NCBI GenBank assembly: GCA_014804695.1
Contig: JAAUZJ010000014.1
Coordinates: forward strand, 1-64,000
Length of the DNA stretch: 64,000 nt
Source: Lachnospiraceae bacterium
GTDB taxonomy: Bacteria; Bacillota; Clostridia; Lachnospirales; Lachnospiraceae
Direction: 5' to 3'
Shown here: positions 52,568-61,500 of the stretch, piece after piece
How positions within the stretch are numbered: the first letter of the stretch is position 1
How the letters are laid out: each line of letters starts with the position of its first letter
Program-made: the position numbers and the translations under genes
Notes under the pieces: model-generated
Told to the model about the DNA's origin: nothing
Seen by the model: the letters and a program-made list of their open reading frames with translations, nothing else
The model's database searches: none

Positions 52568-53383
52568 TTATAAAATATATTGATATGACACATTTGGTGT
52601 CATATAAAAATCTACTTTTTCAAAACTTTTTCGAGATGCAATATTGCTTTCCTCAACCCAGCTCCTTGCTCTTTTTATTCCTAAGTTTTTAAGTTCCTTA
52701 ATCCATTCTTTTAAAATAATTGTGCCATACCCACACTTCCTATAGGACGAATCCACAACAATATGATGTATCGTGCTCGTTCCCAAATATATATCAAAAT
52801 AACACGCCCCTGCTATTTGCCCCGATTCAACATCATCTAATATTAATAAATGATTATCATCTTCCATCTTCTTTAAATCCTCTATTGAAATATACGGTAT
52901 TTCGATAAATGGTAGATTATGCTTCCAAAGCTCTAGTATGCGATAATAATCCTTTTCATTATTAACCTTTCGGCGAATACTAATTTCGCTCAACGGATTC
53001 TCAAGTTTAATATGCCCTATATCATTAAGAGAATATTCATAAATTCTTTCCCTGCATTTAAAACCAATATTTTCTAAGAAATCCCTTAAAACTTTCTGGT
53101 CGCTGCTTTCTCTCTTTTCAACTACCTGACAAACTATAGGGATATCATTTGGGAGCTTCACTTTATCAAAATCCTCTGTATTCAATATTCCAACGACTAC
53201 AAGCTGCCTATATTTCTTTTCATCATATAATAAAAATAGTGTATTATCAATTTCAGAATAAGCAAGCCTCTTGCAGCTAATATATTTTTTAATCTCATCA
53301 GGCCAAAAACCGTTATTAATCGGCTTTCTTTCCTCAATCAATACTCTATAGGTTTCATAGGAATCTACCAACTTTATATTCAA
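52568..53383 (-). CDS. GNAT-family acyltransferase
   Basis: A 271-aa protein whose C-terminal half (~150-271) has the GNAT fold: the acyl-CoA loop is HHIVVDSSYRKCGYGTIILKEWI (~208-230) and the ending WVEESNIASRKSFEKVDF (~243-260) is the usual family tail. The N-terminal half is unassigned. It may modify the substrate bound to the carrier protein (for example N-acylate an amino acid) before export; this is inference from its position between ligase and carrier genes. The start is TTG at 53383 with AAAGGAAAT upstream. DltA-type operons normally lack this gene. Confidence 0.78.
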   Translation of the reverse strand: MNIKLVDSYETYRVLIEERKPINNGFWPDEIKKYISCKRLAYSEIDNTLFLLYDEKKYRQLVVVGILNTEDFDKVKLPNDIPIVCQVVEKRESSDQKVLRDFLENIGFKCRERIYEYSLNDIGHIKLENPLSEISIRRKVNNEKDYYRILELWKHNLPFIEIPYISIEDLKKMEDDNHLLILDDVESGQIAGACYFDIYLGTSTIHHIVVDSSYRKCGYGTIILKEWIKELKNLGIKRARSWVEESNIASRKSFEKVDFYMTPNVSYQYIL

Positions 53384-53402
53384 TCTCTATTTCCTTTTCT
53401 TT

Positions 53403-54926
53403 CTATGCTTTAATCTTTAACAATTGTTCTCCCAATGCTACTCTGTCAATTTTTCCATTTTTGTTCATTGGCATATCTGTATAATGAATATAAACATTAG
53501 GCCACATATATTTGGGTAATTTTTTTGAGAGTTCAGCTACAATCTCTTTTTTACATTCTTTATCTGACTGATAAAAACATACAATTTTCTCAGACTTACT
53601 ATCATAAAGACAACACGATATAATTAAAAACGGAATAGAATTTAAAGCAACCTCTATTTCACCCAATTCTATGCGATGTCCCATATGCTTAATCTGATAA
53701 TCTTTTCTGGATTTGAATATAATGTTTCCATCATTATCATAATACCCCATGTCTCCAGTAGCATATATCTTAGAACCATAAGCAGTTATTAAAGGATTCT
53801 GAATAAATGCTTCATCTGTTTTTTCCGCATTATTCCAATATCCTAGTGCAAGGCAGGTACCTGAAACGCATATTTCTCCTAATTTATTATCAGTATCGAT
53901 CAGGTTACGTTCCTCGTCAAGCAGCATGACCCGGCTATTAACAAATGCTTTTCCGATAGGTAAAAATTCATCATTCTCAAAATCTTTTTTTATTTCATAG
54001 TATGTACAATTACAGGTAATTTCAGTAGGACCATACAAATTTACATATCGGGCTTTTGGCACATACTTCTTCCAATAATTCAAAACCTTTACCGGCATTA
54101 CCTCACCGGAAAACATAACATATCTTAAATCTGGGCTATCCACTGAGTCTAAAGTCTTAAAATCTGCCACAATACGCAGGGCGGAAACAGCCCATATTAA
54201 TGTGTTTATTTTCTTTTCTCCAAGATATTCAATCAGAAGTTTAGGCATTTTAAAGAGTTTCTTCGGAAGCACTTCCAAAACCGCTCCACATTTTAACGCA
54301 TTATAAATATCCTTTACCGAAACATCAAAATCAAACGGTGCCTGATTTCCAATCACCACACAATCATCAAATGAAAATGTATCATAAAACGCTTCAACCA
54401 AATCAATTACTGATTTATGTGATACCGCCACTCCTTTTGGAATTCCCGTAGAGCCCGAAGTAAAAATAGCATAGAGCGGATCCGTATCAATTGCACTTTC
54501 CCTTATATTCAACAACTCTTTTTCGTTTATTTGAGTATGTAAAAGTATCTCTTCTATTCTGTATATTCCGTGTATATCATTAGACATCTCATTTTGGTTT
54601 CTTGCATCAATTATCAGCGTCGGACGCAAGGTATCATATATCAATTCAACACGCTCTTTTGGCATGGAAGCATCAACAGGCACATAAAAATTACCACTGT
54701 AAACAACTCCCATAAATGCCACTATTGACAAAATATTTCTATCTATTAAGACAGCTATTGGCTGGTTTCTTGTTGTTCCTATCTTATCTAACAAAAATGT
54801 TGCTATTATTTTAGCTTTATTTTCGTACTCAAAATAGGATATACTGCGTTTATCATCTTCTAGAGCAATCTTGTCTGGATATAACTTTGTATTTCTTTCT
54901 AAATATTGCAGAATATTATAATACAT
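53403..54926 (-). CDS. AMP-forming amino acid/acyl ligase (DltA-like)
   Basis: A 507-aa adenylate-forming enzyme. Core motifs are FTSGSTGIPKGVAV (~155-168), NLYGPTE (~290), YATGDMGYYD (~388-397) and the C-terminal Lys in NKNGKIDRVAL (~490). This order and length match DltA and NRPS adenylation domains. It would activate an amino acid or acid and load it on the carrier protein at 52325. D-alanine is the usual substrate of DltA, but the GNAT neighbour suggests a different or modified one. AAAGGAGG before the ATG at 54926 fixes the start. Confidence 0.88.
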   Translation of the reverse strand: MYYNILQYLERNTKLYPDKIALEDDKRSISYFEYENKAKIIATFLLDKIGTTRNQPIAVLIDRNILSIVAFMGVVYSGNFYVPVDASMPKERVELIYDTLRPTLIIDARNQNEMSNDIHGIYRIEEILLHTQINEKELLNIRESAIDTDPLYAIFTSGSTGIPKGVAVSHKSVIDLVEAFYDTFSFDDCVVIGNQAPFDFDVSVKDIYNALKCGAVLEVLPKKLFKMPKLLIEYLGEKKINTLIWAVSALRIVADFKTLDSVDSPDLRYVMFSGEVMPVKVLNYWKKYVPKARYVNLYGPTEITCNCTYYEIKKDFENDEFLPIGKAFVNSRVMLLDEERNLIDTDNKLGEICVSGTCLALGYWNNAEKTDEAFIQNPLITAYGSKIYATGDMGYYDNDGNIIFKSRKDYQIKHMGHRIELGEIEVALNSIPFLIISCCLYDSKSEKIVCFYQSDKECKKEIVAELSKKLPKYMWPNVYIHYTDMPMNKNGKIDRVALGEQLLKIKA

Positions 54927-54983
54927 AGCTCCTCCTTTAATGTCTTGCATTCTTTTTTAGTTTCATAAGCAGCTTTCATAAGC

Positions 54984-56561
54984 TTATTCTAAATAATATG
55001 CTGTATTATAGCTATACTTATGCAGCATTTCATACCCATCCAATCCCGGATTAATTTCAATCATCTTTGTTAAAATATTTTCAACATTTTCATCACTAAT
55101 ATAGTTATCAAAATACATAATAACATGATCATAATTTGAAAACTCCTCCGTATATAGAAGTTCATCAAGCTGATAGTCACGTATAAAAGTCATATTCTGA
55201 TACTGAATAAACTCCTGATAGGAAGGAAAACTATGCCACGATACATTCAATACATAAATGCATTCATTATTCACGCCATACTTTCTGGCAGTATTTATAC
55301 ATTCCTCTGCATCCAAATGTAATTCTGACCAAGAATATGTCTTCCAAGCACTATTAAGCAAAATCGCAAGCAGTAATATTCCTACCATACACTTTGCCTT
55401 ATCACTGCCAGTCATATAAGATGCAAGTTTATCAAACAATCCAATTAACAATATAATGCAAATCGGATATATTGGTGAAATATACCTTGTTGCAGACATT
55501 ATTGCTATCCATGTAATAGTCAAAAAATATAATATGCATGGAAACGCTATCATACTCCAGCGAAAATCTCTTTTCTGCTCTTTTTCATCTTTCTTCCATA
55601 CGATGCGGCTAAATATCAGTACCATAACAGCAACTATAATAACCGCAAGTAAAAATCCGCCATAAATACTATTAATTGCATCTGCAAAATTTTTTACATT
55701 CTTTAAGAAGGCAGAAGAAAGCAGATTATTTATAGTCCTTTCACCAGCCGTTCCTGTAAAAATATGCTCCAGCATATATGGAAAAATTAGTACACACGCA
55801 ATCCCCGAAACAGCCATTGTTACTATAAATCCAATAAGTTCTTTCCAATTACGCTTCTCAAGAATACAAATTCCCCAAACCAGACAACAGAAAAATAAAT
55901 AAATAAGAAAATAATAATGTGTTAATGTTCCACATACTGTGATAATCCCAAGTTTTATATAAAATAATTTTCTATCAGACTTATTCCATGCTCTTATAAA
56001 TAATAATGTAAGCCCAAGAAAATAAGTTGACATCAACATATACATTCTCATAAATAGTACATTGCCTAAAATAATCGGCATAAAGGCATAAAGAACAGCA
56101 CCAAATAAAGCTTCATATTCTTTATGAAGCATCTCCTTTATAATAAACCATACAAGAACAATATTTATCATGTGAAAAATAATATTCAAAAGAACCCCTG
56201 TTTTTAAAGCCAAAAAGCTGTGCGTAACTAAAATAAAAATATGAAACAACAAATAATACAGGGGCGGATGTACATTGTTGCCTTGATTAAGCCATACATT
56301 TCTTATACTAAAACCATCAGGATAAAAGAAACCATCGAAAACATCCGTAGCCGAAATTCTCACCCCATACTCTGGAGTAATCTTATTCCTGCTATCCGCG
56401 TCATTATTTGCTAACCCATACGTAAGATATTCATCTAAATGCATACCTACTTTTAAATCCGTAAGATATACTAAAAGCATTGCAGAAAGCATCACAGTTA
56501 TCAAAATCAAGACATGATACTTATTAACTTGTTTTATCCTGTTTGTAAATTTACTCCACAT
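54984..56561 (-). CDS. GT39-like polyprenyl-phosphate glycosyltransferase
   Basis: A 525-aa protein with about twelve membrane segments and an early acidic loop (MHLDEYLTYG, about residue 38) characteristic of GT-C/ArnT-PMT-type enzymes, plus a soluble C-terminal domain (~405-525). It would transfer a sugar from a polyprenyl phosphate to a polymer outside the cell. The ATG lies one base after the upstream FrhB-GtrA stop, with GGGAGG inside that gene's end, so the two are translationally coupled. The link to the GtrA domain next door (lipid-sugar translocation) supports the assignment. Confidence 0.75.
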   Translation of the reverse strand: MWSKFTNRIKQVNKYHVLILITVMLSAMLLVYLTDLKVGMHLDEYLTYGLANNDADSRNKITPEYGVRISATDVFDGFFYPDGFSIRNVWLNQGNNVHPPLYYLLFHIFILVTHSFLALKTGVLLNIIFHMINIVLVWFIIKEMLHKEYEALFGAVLYAFMPIILGNVLFMRMYMLMSTYFLGLTLLFIRAWNKSDRKLFYIKLGIITVCGTLTHYYFLIYLFFCCLVWGICILEKRNWKELIGFIVTMAVSGIACVLIFPYMLEHIFTGTAGERTINNLLSSAFLKNVKNFADAINSIYGGFLLAVIIVAVMVLIFSRIVWKKDEKEQKRDFRWSMIAFPCILYFLTITWIAIMSATRYISPIYPICIILLIGLFDKLASYMTGSDKAKCMVGILLLAILLNSAWKTYSWSELHLDAEECINTARKYGVNNECIYVLNVSWHSFPSYQEFIQYQNMTFIRDYQLDELLYTEEFSNYDHVIMYFDNYISDENVENILTKMIEINPGLDGYEMLHKYSYNTAYYLE

Positions 56562-56562
56562 T

Positions 56563-58272
56563 CTATTTCCTCCCAAAAGCTTCTCTTTTACCTCTTTCCT
56601 TATATGCCCACAGCTTCTGCATAAAGAAATTAGTTGGTATGCTAAACGGCAGATTCAGTAACGGTGAAATAAATTTGGAAATCCCCAACACCTGAATCCA
56701 AATCGTCGAAAGCAGATTATTAAGAACTATTCCTGTAACAGCATAAGAAATATATGTCTTAAACAGCGTTCTTAAGCGCCAGTATTTTTCATTTATATCC
56801 GGATTGAACACATACCTGCTATTCCAGTGATACGACCATAATACACTAAGCGTAAAGGCCGTAAGATTCGCTATCACATAATCATAAGTTAACCCCGCAT
56901 TCTTAAGCAGAAAAAGCATACTGATATTAATTGTATAGGATACGGCTGAATTGGAAACACCGACCATAGCAAACTTGACAAACTGTAAAAAGCCTTCCCA
57001 CTGAGCGTCATTCCAATCCTGATGCAGCAATTTAAGTAGCGGCTTTAAAACAAATTTAATGAGATTTTCTAAAATAGTCCATGCTATTTTCATCATCTTA
57101 TGAGACGCCCATGAAAAAGCGCTCATGTACTTTTTTTTGACCTTTTCAAAAGATAAATTCTCATATTCAAAAAAGAAACTGTTCCTACGCGGATTTCTGG
57201 CTGCTGATTTATATAAACTTTTGTTCTTACGAACAGATGATTTGAAATCGACTTCTTTATAAAAAAAGTTTTCTTTCTCCAGATCAAAAAGTTCCTGTCC
57301 ATGTTCATTATGGAGCAGAATAAGAGAAGTTCCCTTACTATCATTAAGTTCTGGCGCGGCTTTTTTTACTCCCCAGAAATCAGCAATGGTTATATCAGAA
57401 TAATATTTGGGAAGACCTTTAAATTCACATTTATAACAACTGGGTCTTAAATATACATCATCCAGAAATCCATTCATATAAGCATCATAAAAAGCCGGCG
57501 CTAATCTCTTATGACCGGTATTAAGAAGACCTATATCCGTTCCCATCTGCAGTCCGATAGAACTCCAGCCCTTATCTTTATTTCTAAATCTAAAAGATAC
57601 TACCTTATCTTGATATTTTTCTTCCAAAAAGTTTATATAACTTCTAAAAACCTTAGGTGATGGTACCCCATGACAAATAAAATCACAGGTATAAAGATTA
57701 TTATATTGCTCCATACTTATATTGGAAGCTCCTGATACTTTAAGGAAACTATGCAGACCTGCACACTGGCAGGGTGCTCCTACAAACAGCACCTTACGAT
57801 TGTTCGCAATATTCTCCTTTACGTCCTTATATATGTTTCCAATATCACTCTGCACATACTTAGAGCCTTTCAGCTTAATTAAATCTTCTATACACTCTAC
57901 ACTGATGTGCTTAGCATGCATATCCTCATCTAAAGTACAACCATATACTATTCCGCCCTGCTTCAAAATACTTTCGGCAAATAAAGTAAATGCGCCCCCT
58001 GACGAGCTTTCGAACCTGACGGCCTCATTTTTATGCCATCCGCCTATAGTTTTAGGTAATTTTTCTTTATCAGGCACATAAAAGTCCTGCTTTCTTATAA
58101 TCGGACATACCTTTTCACACAAATTACATTTAATACATCTATCCGCATCAATTTCCGGATATACAAATCCTTCCCTATCTTCGGCTATGGATATGCATTT
58201 CTGGGGGCATATCTGCGAACAGGCACTGCAACCGCAACATTTCTGTTTTTTATCCGGTAATATTTGAATCAT
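56563..58272 (-). CDS. Fusion of ferredoxin/FrhB-like reductase and GtrA domain
   Basis: A 569-aa protein. Residues ~12-60 hold two [4Fe-4S] motifs (CCGCSACSQICP and CIKCNLCEKVCP); ~75-400 resemble the coenzyme F420 hydrogenase beta-subunit family (FSSSGGAFTLFAES, VGAPCQCAGLHSFL, FICHGVPSP). After a basic stretch, ~440-560 form a GtrA domain with four membrane segments (FVKFAMVGVSNSAVSYTIN). FrhB-like proteins commonly accompany polysaccharide pyruvyltransferases and may reduce or modify sugars; GtrA helps translocate lipid-sugars. A single reading frame joins them with no sign of assembly error. The function of the fusion is unknown. Confidence 0.82.
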   Translation of the reverse strand: MIQILPDKKQKCCGCSACSQICPQKCISIAEDREGFVYPEIDADRCIKCNLCEKVCPIIRKQDFYVPDKEKLPKTIGGWHKNEAVRFESSSGGAFTLFAESILKQGGIVYGCTLDEDMHAKHISVECIEDLIKLKGSKYVQSDIGNIYKDVKENIANNRKVLFVGAPCQCAGLHSFLKVSGASNISMEQYNNLYTCDFICHGVPSPKVFRSYINFLEEKYQDKVVSFRFRNKDKGWSSIGLQMGTDIGLLNTGHKRLAPAFYDAYMNGFLDDVYLRPSCYKCEFKGLPKYYSDITIADFWGVKKAAPELNDSKGTSLILLHNEHGQELFDLEKENFFYKEVDFKSSVRKNKSLYKSAARNPRRNSFFFEYENLSFEKVKKKYMSAFSWASHKMMKIAWTILENLIKFVLKPLLKLLHQDWNDAQWEGFLQFVKFAMVGVSNSAVSYTINISMLFLLKNAGLTYDYVIANLTAFTLSVLWSYHWNSRYVFNPDINEKYWRLRTLFKTYISYAVTGIVLNNLLSTIWIQVLGISKFISPLLNLPFSIPTNFFMQKLWAYKERGKREAFGRK

Positions 58273-58283
58273 CTATTCTAAAC

Positions 58284-59375
58284 TTATCCTTCCTCTAAGA
58301 TATTCTTCTTTAAGTATTGAACCGACTTTTCTCTTTCTGCCGCTATTATTTCACGCACTGCCTGCCTATTATAACGTGTACCCAAAGCTTCTCCCTCGTT
58401 TAAAATTTGAGAGGTCTTGATATGAAGGAGCTTAAGAAGATTATTAATCCTCATGTAAAACTTTTTACATGATATCAGACAGAATTCTTTTTCAAATATA
58501 AGCGAAAATACCAGCCCATGATAAGAATTTGTGCATACATAATCTGCATTTTGGAACAAACCTATAAATTCTCCAGGTCCTAAGTTCACCAAACTGACAT
58601 CCACACAATCAGGCTGATAACCATATCTACTGATTTCTACAAGCTGTATACCCAACCGTTCTTTAATTTTTCTCGCATATTTATATATTCCGTCATCACG
58701 CTGCATAATATACAGTAATATATATCTTCCCTTTATCTGCGGCTTTACCGCAACCTCATCCCAATCCTCACGCCTCAGAAGAAATGTCGGATCTATCAAC
58801 TGTATAGCATCCCTTCCGGTTAGTGTCTTAATTAAAACTGCTCCATCATGTTCACGCACGGATACAGCGCCAAAATCATTTAAATATTGATTAATTTTCT
58901 TAGCTTGTACAGATAATAATTTATTACTTCCGAAACTCGGTGCATAAGAAATTTTCTGCCTCCCATCCTTAGCAAAACACAGAAAATATGGCTTCGCTAA
59001 TCCAAAAGTCAGAAATGGATTCCATATCTGATCACTCCCACAGATAAATTTATCACAATCCGGCACATGGCGGCGCAGTGCTATCCCATTAAAATATCGC
59101 CGTGTCAGCTTACAATTGCCGGCGATAAAGGCCTTCATTTTCCGCACTCTGCCAAACCTTTGCTTCATTGTTTTTAAACCTGATTTAAGTTCTTCAATAT
59201 TTGTAGTAATAGGAAATAAGCGCACAGTATCAGTAAATCTAATAAACCAATTCCTGTAATCTATTATCTGAACTGATACATTACATTCATCAGCTATAGC
59301 TTTCTGCAATGCATATGCTTGTAATGCACCTCCGAAATTATTCACGAAGTGAAATGTTATGGTTCCGACTTTCAT
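58284..59375 (-). CDS. Polysaccharide pyruvyltransferase family protein
   Basis: A 363-aa GT-B-like protein of the PF04230 class. Visible motifs are NFGGALQAYALQ (residues ~13-24), CGSDQIWNP (~112-120), SYAPSFG (~144-150), VSVREHDG (~176) and the C-terminal CTNSYHGLVFSLIFEKEFC (~281-299). It would add a pyruvyl ketal or act as a glycosyltransferase; both occur in the family. It precedes the FrhB-GtrA gene by 11 bp, the usual pairing. Cytosolic, AGGAAG ribosome site. Confidence 0.87.
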   Translation of the reverse strand: MKVGTITFHFVNNFGGALQAYALQKAIADECNVSVQIIDYRNWFIRFTDTVRLFPITTNIEELKSGLKTMKQRFGRVRKMKAFIAGNCKLTRRYFNGIALRRHVPDCDKFICGSDQIWNPFLTFGLAKPYFLCFAKDGRQKISYAPSFGSNKLLSVQAKKINQYLNDFGAVSVREHDGAVLIKTLTGRDAIQLIDPTFLLRREDWDEVAVKPQIKGRYILLYIMQRDDGIYKYARKIKERLGIQLVEISRYGYQPDCVDVSLVNLGPGEFIGLFQNADYVCTNSYHGLVFSLIFEKEFCLISCKKFYMRINNLLKLLHIKTSQILNEGEALGTRYNRQAVREIIAAEREKSVQYLKKNILEEG

Positions 59376-59401
59376 TGGTTATCGCTTCCTGCCTCTCTTA
59401 C

Positions 59402-60355
59402 TTATTGATGTTTCTTTATATCTATAAGCCAGACCAATTGTTTCTTTGCATCATATATTAATGTTGCAGGATTAAGCAATCCTATATCAAAAAATTTTAT
59501 TCTATGCTTATGGTACAATTTCAAAACATCAATCAGTTTTTTTATTCCCCAACCATCAACAACCACCTCAACAAGCCTGCCCAGCGCCAGCCGGTCGATA
59601 TGGGCATACTTAAATTCTTCCTTTGATAAATGTTCTCTTAGGAAACAATATCTACGAATCAACACATCTATTCTGGTATCAAAATTTTCTTCATTTTTTT
59701 TTGAGGTCAGCGTCTTGGCTCCACGCGTAACACAATAAATAGTTCCGTCTGCCGCCTTTACACTATCACTGTAATATGCGCACCTTGTTATACACATAAT
59801 ATCATTTGATGCTTTTATTTCATCAAACCTAATATTATTTTTCTCAAAAACCCGTCTGCGAATCAACTTAGACCACGGAGTACAAAATCCAAATTTTAGT
59901 GCTGTCAGATTCTTAAATGAAGGTTTCTCACGATAATTATTCACCAAATCCATATAATATAAATGCCTTGATGATACACCACCTGTTGTCTCATCCATAC
60001 TAGTCGGCGGAAAATAAACAATATCGAAGTCCGATTCTAAAAAAGGTATCAGCTTATCATAAAAACCTTCTACAAAAAAATCATCGGCATCAGCAAATAA
60101 AATCCATTCACCTACAGCCCTTTGCAGTGCAATATTTCTGCTCGCTCCAGCCCCTTTTTTACCGGAATCATTTTGAAATAATTGAACATATGGGAATGGA
60201 TTAAGTATGCGACGTATTTCTTCAAGCGGTATATCACTATTATCATCCACAACTAAAACTTCTATATCCGCTCTGGCCGGAATGCTCCTTATTAAGCGCA
60301 ATAAAGAATCTGGAGTATTGTAATGAGGTATGATAACAGATATCAACATGTCCAT
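59402..60355 (-). CDS. GT2 glycosyltransferase
   Basis: A 317-aa protein with a GT-A domain: VIIPHYNTPDSLLRL (N-terminus), VVDDNSD near 36-42, catalytic ADADDFF near 92-98, and a Cys/Trp acceptor segment FCTPWSKLIRRRVF near 156-169. No membrane segments. Probably adds one sugar to the repeat unit of the glycan. It is part of the minus-strand operon between a second GT2 and the pyruvyltransferase genes. Confidence 0.85.
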   Translation of the reverse strand: MDMLISVIIPHYNTPDSLLRLIRSIPARADIEVLVVDDNSDIPLEEIRRILNPFPYVQLFQNDSGKKGAGASRNIALQRAVGEWILFADADDFFVEGFYDKLIPFLESDFDIVYFPPTSMDETTGGVSSRHLYYMDLVNNYREKPSFKNLTALKFGFCTPWSKLIRRRVFEKNNIRFDEIKASNDIMCITRCAYYSDSVKAADGTIYCVTRGAKTLTSKKNEENFDTRIDVLIRRYCFLREHLSKEEFKYAHIDRLALGRLVEVVVDGWGIKKLIDVLKLYHKHRIKFFDIGLLNPATLIYDAKKQLVWLIDIKKHQ

Positions 60356-60406
60356 AATAAACCGTTCCTTTCTTAAGTCAAATCAACGATACCAAATTAC
60401 TCATAC

Positions 60407-61375
60407 CTACTCTTCCTTTTTCTGTTGTGAATTCAATAAATCATATTCTATTTTTCTTGTATGGTACTGAACGTCCTCTAAAATTTTCCTGTTAGCGCTT
60501 ATAACGTCCGCAACCATCCCTATCATAAAAGTAATAAATCCCATAATCAGCAAGGTGCATGCAAGGACTAAAGATTGTGTATGCCCATTTCCCCGCCCAT
60601 TGAAAAAATAAATTAGAAAACGTATTCCAATTCCCAAACCAATTACAGACGGTGCTATGGAAACAAGCGTAAAACAATACAACGGCTTGTACATTAGGAA
60701 TGCCCGTAGAATTGTCAGCATGGACTTTTTTACATATCCAAACATACTATGAAACAACCTCGACTGGCGAAGTTCAGGATTGGTACGAATGGGTACGGAA
60801 ACAACATTCATATGATTTCTTCCTGCCTGAACAATTGTCTCTAAGGTATACGTATAATCATTTATAACATTAATACGCATTGCTGCATCTCTGGTAAATG
60901 CTCTGAATCCACTCGGTGCATCCGGAATATCCGTATTTGACGCCTTACGTACAACCCAGCTCCCCAAATGCTGCAACTTCTTTTTCAGCCACGAAAAATG
61001 CTCAGTTTCATCAATTGGACGCTCGCCTATTACCATATCTGCTTTCTTATCAAGAATAGGCTGTATAAGCTTAGCAATATCATCCCCACAATACTGATTA
61101 TCCGCATCTGTATTTACAATAATATCAGCCCCATAACACAGACAGGCATCCAAACCTGCCATAAAACCTTTAGCCAGACCTTTATTCCCATTAAAATTGA
61201 CAATATGATGAACGCCCCATTTTCTTGCAACTTCCACTGTATTGTCAACACTGCCGTCATTAATAATCAAATACTCTATCTCATCTATCCCATCTATATC
61301 CTTTGGCAAATCATTCAATGTAACCGTAAGCGTTTCGGCTTCATTATAACAGGGAATCTGAATAATCAATTTCAT
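60407..61375 (-). CDS. GT2 glycosyltransferase, DPM1/polyprenyl type
   Basis: A 322-aa protein. The GT2 domain shows IQIPCYNEAETL (~5-16), IINDGSVDNT near 38-47 and catalytic VNTDADNQY near 87-95. Two C-terminal membrane segments follow (~233-255 and ~270-292). This layout fits dolichol/undecaprenyl-phosphate sugar synthases, so it may make the lipid-linked donor for the GT39-like enzyme and the GtrA domain downstream. GGAGGACAATA before the ATG. The HFSWLKKKLQHLGSWVVRK segment (~133-151) is typical of this subgroup. Confidence 0.85.
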   Translation of the reverse strand: MKLIIQIPCYNEAETLTVTLNDLPKDIDGIDEIEYLIINDGSVDNTVEVARKWGVHHIVNFNGNKGLAKGFMAGLDACLCYGADIIVNTDADNQYCGDDIAKLIQPILDKKADMVIGERPIDETEHFSWLKKKLQHLGSWVVRKASNTDIPDAPSGFRAFTRDAAMRINVINDYTYTLETIVQAGRNHMNVVSVPIRTNPELRQSRLFHSMFGYVKKSMLTILRAFLMYKPLYCFTLVSIAPSVIGLGIGIRFLIYFFNGRGNGHTQSLVLACTLLIMGFITFMIGMVADVISANRKILEDVQYHTRKIEYDLLNSQQKKEE

Positions 61376-61500
61376 TATTGTCCTCCATATCTCCGCTTTT
61401 AATGCTATTATAGGTTATTTTATGTAGAAATACAACTTGCGTTTTGTAATAATCAAAATGCAGTTCTTACCCTGCTAATAAATTTTTGATACTTTAGCAA

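Noticed and set aside
53403..54926. Firm naming of the locus as dltABCD for D-alanine
   Set aside because: The ligase substrate cannot be read from sequence and the GNAT insertion and unusual SGNH protein argue against a simple D-alanine system, so gene symbols were withheld.
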